DNA from: Verrucomicrobia bacterium UBA6354
GTDB lineage: Bacteria; Verrucomicrobiota; Kiritimatiellia; RFP12; UBA1067
Assembly: GCA_002440145.1 (NCBI GenBank)
Contig: DJRS01000095.1
Coordinates: 1 to 9,588 of the forward strand
Length of the DNA: 9,588 nucleotides
Direction of reading: 5' to 3'
Both the position numbers and the translations under genes were made by a program. Within the stretch, counting starts at the first letter, position 1; every line of letters starts with the position of its first letter. The notes under the pieces are model-generated. The model did no database searches. It saw only the letters and a list, made by a program, of their open reading frames with translations, and had not been told where the DNA came from. Of the stretch, positions 6,705-9,588 are shown in pieces.

Positions 6705-6769
6705 GGCGGTCGTCGACGTGCGCGGCAAGGGGCCAAGCGAACTTTTTTCAGGAAATCTGAATTTTCCGC

Positions 6770-6798
6770 TTGCGTGCGCACGTCAAATATGATATACT
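6770..6798 (+). promoter_or_regulatory. Promoter of the tRNA-Ala gene
   Basis: TTGCGT (6770-6775), a 17-base spacer, and TATACT (6793-6798) preceded by TGA (extended -10). The predicted start near 6805 gives a precursor with about 11 extra 5' bases. Confidence 0.75.
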
Positions 6799-6815
6799 AT
6801 TCACCAATTCCTGTT

Positions 6816-6891
6816 GGGGAAGTAGCTCAGTTGGTAGAGCATCACGTTCGCAACGTGGGGGTCGAGAGTTCGAATCTCTTCTTCTCCACCA
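6816..6891 (+). tRNA. tRNA-Ala (anticodon CGC)
   Basis: All 76 bases fold as a standard cloverleaf with an encoded CCA end. The acceptor stem is GGGGAAG with CTTCTCC and includes the G3-U70 pair that identifies alanine tRNAs. The D arm is GCTC/GAGC with an 8-base loop, the anticodon arm TCACG/CGTGG with loop TTCGCAA and anticodon CGC (6849-6851, reading GCG), the variable loop five bases, and the T arm GAGAG/CTCTT with loop TTCGAAT. Discriminator A73 is at 6888. It is a single-gene unit with its own promoter and terminator. GCG is a frequent Ala codon in the neighbouring genes. Confidence 0.95.
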
Positions 6892-6903
6892 ATAGGAAAT
6901 GAC

Positions 6904-6949
6904 AAAAGCGGCTTTCATCGCAATCGGGCGGTGCGCCGCGCTTTTTTTT
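6904..6949. terminator. Bidirectional intrinsic terminator between convergent units
   Basis: AAAAGC (6904-6909) pairs with GCTTTT (6940-6945), and the adjoining GGC (6910-6912) with GCC (6935-6937), followed by an eight-T run (6942-6949). Read on the minus strand the same hairpin ends in TTTTG, so it can also stop transcripts from the minus-strand genes. From here to 7084 there is no gene: only the G tract and a short GCCCG/CGGGT hairpin with five Ts (7080-7099) that overlaps the minus-strand stop codon. Confidence 0.7.
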
Positions 6950-7054
6950 GCCCGGAGCAGGAATGGCAGTTTCAGCCGCGTCGCGTTGCAGTAGCGGGAA
7001 AGGGCGAATCCCACGCAAGTCCCGGAGCACGTGGAGGGATAGCCGGCCTTGATC

Positions 7055-7065
7055 GGGGGGGGGGG
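7055..7065. repeat. Uninterrupted run of eleven G
   Basis: A G11 homopolymer (C11 on the minus strand) lies 19 bases past the stop codon of the minus-strand HARE-HTH/GIY-YIG gene. Runs of this length slip during replication and sequencing. It is outside any supported gene, so phase variation of a protein is not evident. Confidence 0.9.
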
Positions 7066-7084
7066 CTTGGCAAGGGACTGCCCG

Positions 7085-7993
7085 TCAGAGCGGGTTTTTG
7101 GCGCGTGTCCAGTCCAGGACGAATCCGTCTGGGTCAAATGTCAATCCCGCTTGTTCAAGAGGCGTCCGCCACTTGGAGCCTTGTCTGCAGGCGCGTTTTC
7201 TTGCGAGAAGGAGCAATACGCCGCGGTAGGCGCCTTCATTCCCTTCGCGCCGCGCCAACAGGCGCGCCAATTGCGTCTTGCCCGTCCATTTTTCGGGCGG
7301 AGCCCCTTTGGAGGACGGTTTCCTGGCGTCGATCCTGATCGCATTTGCAGTCGACGCGGCGGTTTGCGGGGCTTGGGATTTCCGGATCAGACCTTTGAAC
7401 ACCTTGCAAATGTTCGCTTCTTCGTCAAACACCTGTGCGGCGCGCGTCAGAAGCCGTACGGCCAATTCGGGATTGATATTGAAGAATTCGCGGCTTTTTC
7501 TGATTCGCGCATTGCAATCGAAATCGTCTATCATGCCGTGCAACAGTTTCTCGATGCGCCGGCGATGTTTGGTGTGCAAAGTCGCATAGACTTCAAAGGG
7601 CAGCGGAACGGCCGTATTGTCCAGCTCTTTCGTCCGGGTGTCGACCGGGCGTTCCGTCATGCCGATTTTCACCCAATCCTTCCGGAAGCTTGGGTTCGTC
7701 AAGATATAGACGTAGCCCGAATCATTCGATTTTGCTCTTTGTCTTGCCTTTTCCGGCGGTTTATCCGGCATGCTGGGCGTGTTAGACAAGCCGAACATAC
7801 CTTTCCCGGCTTTTAAGAAACGGGAATTTCCTTTCCGCATGTCCACATACAAGCGTGCGCCGACAGTCGCAGCCGGGGTCCGGCCTGCGGTTTCCCATAG
7901 TCCTTGGCTCAGGAGCGCTTGCGTGATTTCCTTGGCGGAAAGCGGACGTCCGGCTTTCTTGAGGACATTCTCTATGGAATCCAGCAGCGACAT
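7085..7993 (-). CDS. HARE-HTH / GIY-YIG (T5orf172-type) domain protein
   Basis: A 302-residue soluble protein. Residues 1-69 look like a HARE-HTH winged helix (LSAKEITQALLSQGLW, TVGARLYVDMRKGNSRF, GMFGL), a module tied to restriction enzymes and recognition of modified DNA. Residues 92-190 match the T5orf172/MUG113 branch of GIY-YIG nucleases: GYVYIL (93-98), VKIGMT (108-113), Arg120, Glu148 with His152 in IEKLLH, and REFF (168-171). A low-complexity linker (about 205-235) leads to an unrecognised C-terminal segment (236-302) with GKTQLARL, KWRTPLEQAG and DPDGFVLDW. It may bind and possibly cut DNA; GIY-YIG folds of this branch are not always proven nucleases. The start ATG has AAAAGGG (8004-8010) ten bases upstream. 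It lies 30 bases after the sigma-54 activator on the same strand, with visibly less GC-biased codons than its neighbours, suggesting acquisition. Confidence 0.82.
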   Translation of the reverse strand: MSLLDSIENVLKKAGRPLSAKEITQALLSQGLWETAGRTPAATVGARLYVDMRKGNSRFLKAGKGMFGLSNTPSMPDKPPEKARQRAKSNDSGYVYILTNPSFRKDWVKIGMTERPVDTRTKELDNTAVPLPFEVYATLHTKHRRRIEKLLHGMIDDFDCNARIRKSREFFNINPELAVRLLTRAAQVFDEEANICKVFKGLIRKSQAPQTAASTANAIRIDARKPSSKGAPPEKWTGKTQLARLLARREGNEGAYRGVLLLLARKRACRQGSKWRTPLEQAGLTFDPDGFVLDWTRAKNPL

Positions 7994-8023
7994 TTTGAGC
8001 GAGCCCTTTTCAAGGATGCGGCT

Positions 8024-9541
8024 TTAGTGGATGCCGGCGCGGGCGAGGCGGTAGGTCATCATCCGCGGCGAAACGCCCAGTTCGCGGCCCGCGGCGCTTC
8101 GGTTGCCGTCATGGCGCTTGAGGGCGCTTTCCAGAATGCGCTTCTCCACGATGGCCAGCTGCTCGTCCAGCGTCAGCGAGACGTCCGGGCGGAAGGGGTC
8201 CTCCGCGAACTCCGGCGTCTGCAGGGCGGGCGGCAGGTTGTAGCTGTGGATACAGTCGTCTTTTGCCGTCAAAACGGCGCGTTCCATGCAATTTTCGAGT
8301 TCGCGCACGTTCCCCGGCCAGGCGTACGCCTGCAGCATGTTGATGGCCGGCGAGGAGATGTGCGTCACGTGCTTGCCGTACTTCACGTTCATTTTGGACA
8401 GGAAGTGCTGCGCCAGCAGGATGACGTCACCCGTGCGGGATGCCAAATCGGGCATGGAAATCGGGAAAACCGACAACCGGTAGTACAAGTCTTCGCGGAA
8501 GAGTTTCTGCGCCATGAGCTCCTCCAGATTGCGGCTCGTGGCGGCGATGAATCGCACGTCGCTGCGGAGTTCCTCGTTCGATCCCACGCGCGAAAAGGTG
8601 CGTTCCTGCAGAAAACGCAGCAGTTTGACCTGGACGGGAATGGACAAATCGCCGATTTCGTCCAGGAAAAGCGTGCCGCCGTTTGCCGCTTCCGCACGGC
8701 CGATGCGGCGTTCGCGCGCGTCGGTGAAGGCGCCTTTCTCGTGTCCGAAGAGCTCGCTTTCCACCAGGGCTTCGGGGAGCGCGGCGCAGTTCAGGACGAC
8801 GAAAGGCTTGTCCTTGCGGAGGGAAAGCGACTGGATCGCGCGTGCGACGAGTTCCTTGCCCGTGCCGCTGGCGCCGCGGATGAGGACGGTCGCCTCGCTG
8901 GGCGCGACCTGGCGGATCTGCTCGTAGACGACGCGCATTTCGCGGCAGTCGCCGATCAACCGTCCGGGGTTGCCGTTCGAAATCATGCCGCGGAGCTTGC
9001 GGTTCTCCTCTATAAGGGCATCGTGTTCGGCGCACTCCTCCCGGAAGACGCTCGCCGCTTCCGCGGTGATGTTGGCGATGATCCCCAGCAGGGTCACGTC
9101 GCGCGCCAAGGCGCCTTCTTCCGCGCGGATCTTGCGGTCCACGGAAAGCGTGCCGACAACCTGTCCGAGATGGATCAGCGGCACGCAGATGAAGGAGACG
9201 GCCTCGTCCGCCTCGCGCACTTTCGTGCGGTTCAGGAAGCGGCTGTCCTTGCGGACGTCGGGGACGACTTCGGGCTTGCCCGTTTTCGCCACGAGTCCCG
9301 TTATGCCTTCGCCCACGCGGTAACGGCCCAAGGAGCGTTCTTCGGCGTTCAAGGCGCGCGAAGAAGACTCTATGCGCAGTTCGTCACCCTCCAAAAGCGC
9401 AATCGTGCCGCGGATCATGCCCATGTCGCGCTCGAGTATATCGAGCACCTGGTCAAAGAGCTTGCGGACGTTGCGTTCCCGGACGACGGCCGTTGTAATC
9501 TCCTGCAATACAGCTATCTCTGAAGGTACCTTCTCGCTCAT
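8024..9541 (-). CDS. NifA-like sigma-54-dependent transcriptional activator (GAF, AAA+, Fis-type HTH)
   Basis: A 505-residue enhancer-binding protein that uses ATP hydrolysis to open promoters held by RNA polymerase with sigma-54. Residues about 8-168 are a GAF sensor, with RGTIALL and RYRVGEGITG (73-82) typical of the NifA group. The AAA+ domain has Walker A GASGTGKE (223-230), the sigma-54 contact loop GAFTDA (270-275), Walker B LFLDEIGD (291-298), FREDLYYRL (348-356) and WPGNVREL (408-415). The C-terminal Fis-type helix-turn-helix is at 479-503 (NRSAAGRELGVSPRMMTYR). Domain order and length fit NifA, but no nitrogen-fixation gene is in view, and the linker lacks the Cys-x4-Cys motif of oxygen-sensitive NifA, so the signal and targets are unknown. 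The ATG is only nine bases from a strong -10. No in-frame ATG, GTG or TTG occurs upstream within the window, but the frame stays open to the edge. Confidence 0.92.
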   Translation of the reverse strand: MSEKVPSEIAVLQEITTAVVRERNVRKLFDQVLDILERDMGMIRGTIALLEGDELRIESSSRALNAEERSLGRYRVGEGITGLVAKTGKPEVVPDVRKDSRFLNRTKVREADEAVSFICVPLIHLGQVVGTLSVDRKIRAEEGALARDVTLLGIIANITAEAASVFREECAEHDALIEENRKLRGMISNGNPGRLIGDCREMRVVYEQIRQVAPSEATVLIRGASGTGKELVARAIQSLSLRKDKPFVVLNCAALPEALVESELFGHEKGAFTDARERRIGRAEAANGGTLFLDEIGDLSIPVQVKLLRFLQERTFSRVGSNEELRSDVRFIAATSRNLEELMAQKLFREDLYYRLSVFPISMPDLASRTGDVILLAQHFLSKMNVKYGKHVTHISSPAINMLQAYAWPGNVRELENCMERAVLTAKDDCIHSYNLPPALQTPEFAEDPFRPDVSLTLDEQLAIVEKRILESALKRHDGNRSAAGRELGVSPRMMTYRLARAGIH

Positions 9542-9550
9542 AGGATCAAC

Positions 9551-9579
9551 ATTATAGCAAGAAAATCGTTCGACGGCAA
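9551..9579 (-). promoter_or_regulatory. Promoter of the sigma-54 activator gene, near-leaderless
   Basis: On the minus strand: TTGCCG (9579-9574), a 17-base spacer, and a perfect TATAAT (9556-9551) preceded by TGC. Nine bases separate the -10 from the ATG, predicting a leader of only one to three bases, and those nine bases contain no Shine-Dalgarno sequence. It probably also transcribes the HARE-HTH/GIY-YIG gene. Confidence 0.75.
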
Positions 9580-9588
9580 TAGGGAAAC

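Noticed and set aside
4338..6728. A 796-residue minus-strand open frame
   Set aside because: It is antisense to the ABC-F and mutarotase genes, with Arg/Val-rich composition and no recognisable domain.
6748..7137. A 129-residue minus-strand open frame
   Set aside because: It reads through the antisense of tRNA-Ala (giving the familiar RRRDSNSRPPR-type artefact), the terminator and the G tract, and has no promoter or ribosome binding signal of its own.
7904..9523. A 539-residue plus-strand open frame
   Set aside because: It is antisense to the sigma-54 activator, whose Walker, GAFTDA and helix-turn-helix motifs establish the true coding strand.
8024..9541. Naming the sigma-54 activator nifA and inferring nitrogen fixation
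   Set aside because: GAF and HTH resemble NifA, but no nif gene is in the window, and this architecture regulates many other processes.

Overview
The window is GC-rich bacterial chromosome with dense, mostly plus-strand genes. A V-type (not F-type) ATPase proteolipid, a YfhO-type membrane protein with an extracytoplasmic loop of the kind I associate with Verrucomicrobiota, and an HU-like/Ig-like nucleoid protein together suggest a Verrucomicrobiota-type bacterium (Kiritimatiellae/Lentisphaerae-like). This is an inference from gene content; no marker gene is present to settle it.

Layout, left to right: (i) 1-2246, plus strand: the 3' end of a V-type ATPase subunit K gene, then a YfhO-like polytopic membrane protein whose stop codon overlaps the start of a small acyl carrier protein. 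(ii) 2247-2659, a 413-base gene-free stretch: two stem-loops after the ACP gene, then an AT-rich block with seven 17-bp dyads on an exact 22-bp period, a promoter threaded between the dyads, a second promoter, and a structured leader. (iii) 2660-5447: an HU-like DNA-binding protein with an Ig-like C-terminus, then an ABC-F ATPase with its own promoter. (iv) 5553-6704: an exported aldose 1-epimerase that appears to be transcribed without a leader. (v) 6816-6891: tRNA-Ala(CGC), followed by a bidirectional terminator. (vi) 7085-9541, minus strand: a NifA-like sigma-54 activator (upstream) and a HARE-HTH/GIY-YIG (T5orf172-type) protein (downstream), 30 bases apart and probably co-transcribed.

No single pathway unites the window. 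The most distinctive elements are the 22-bp dyad array in front of the HU-like gene, with two perfect dyads that differ by a compensated base pair, and the HARE-HTH/GIY-YIG protein, whose domain pairing is typical of DNA restriction or modification-sensing systems and which carries a C-terminal region I do not recognise. Five promoters in the window share a TGN-extended -10, and four of them share a TTGC-type -35 at exactly 17 bases.
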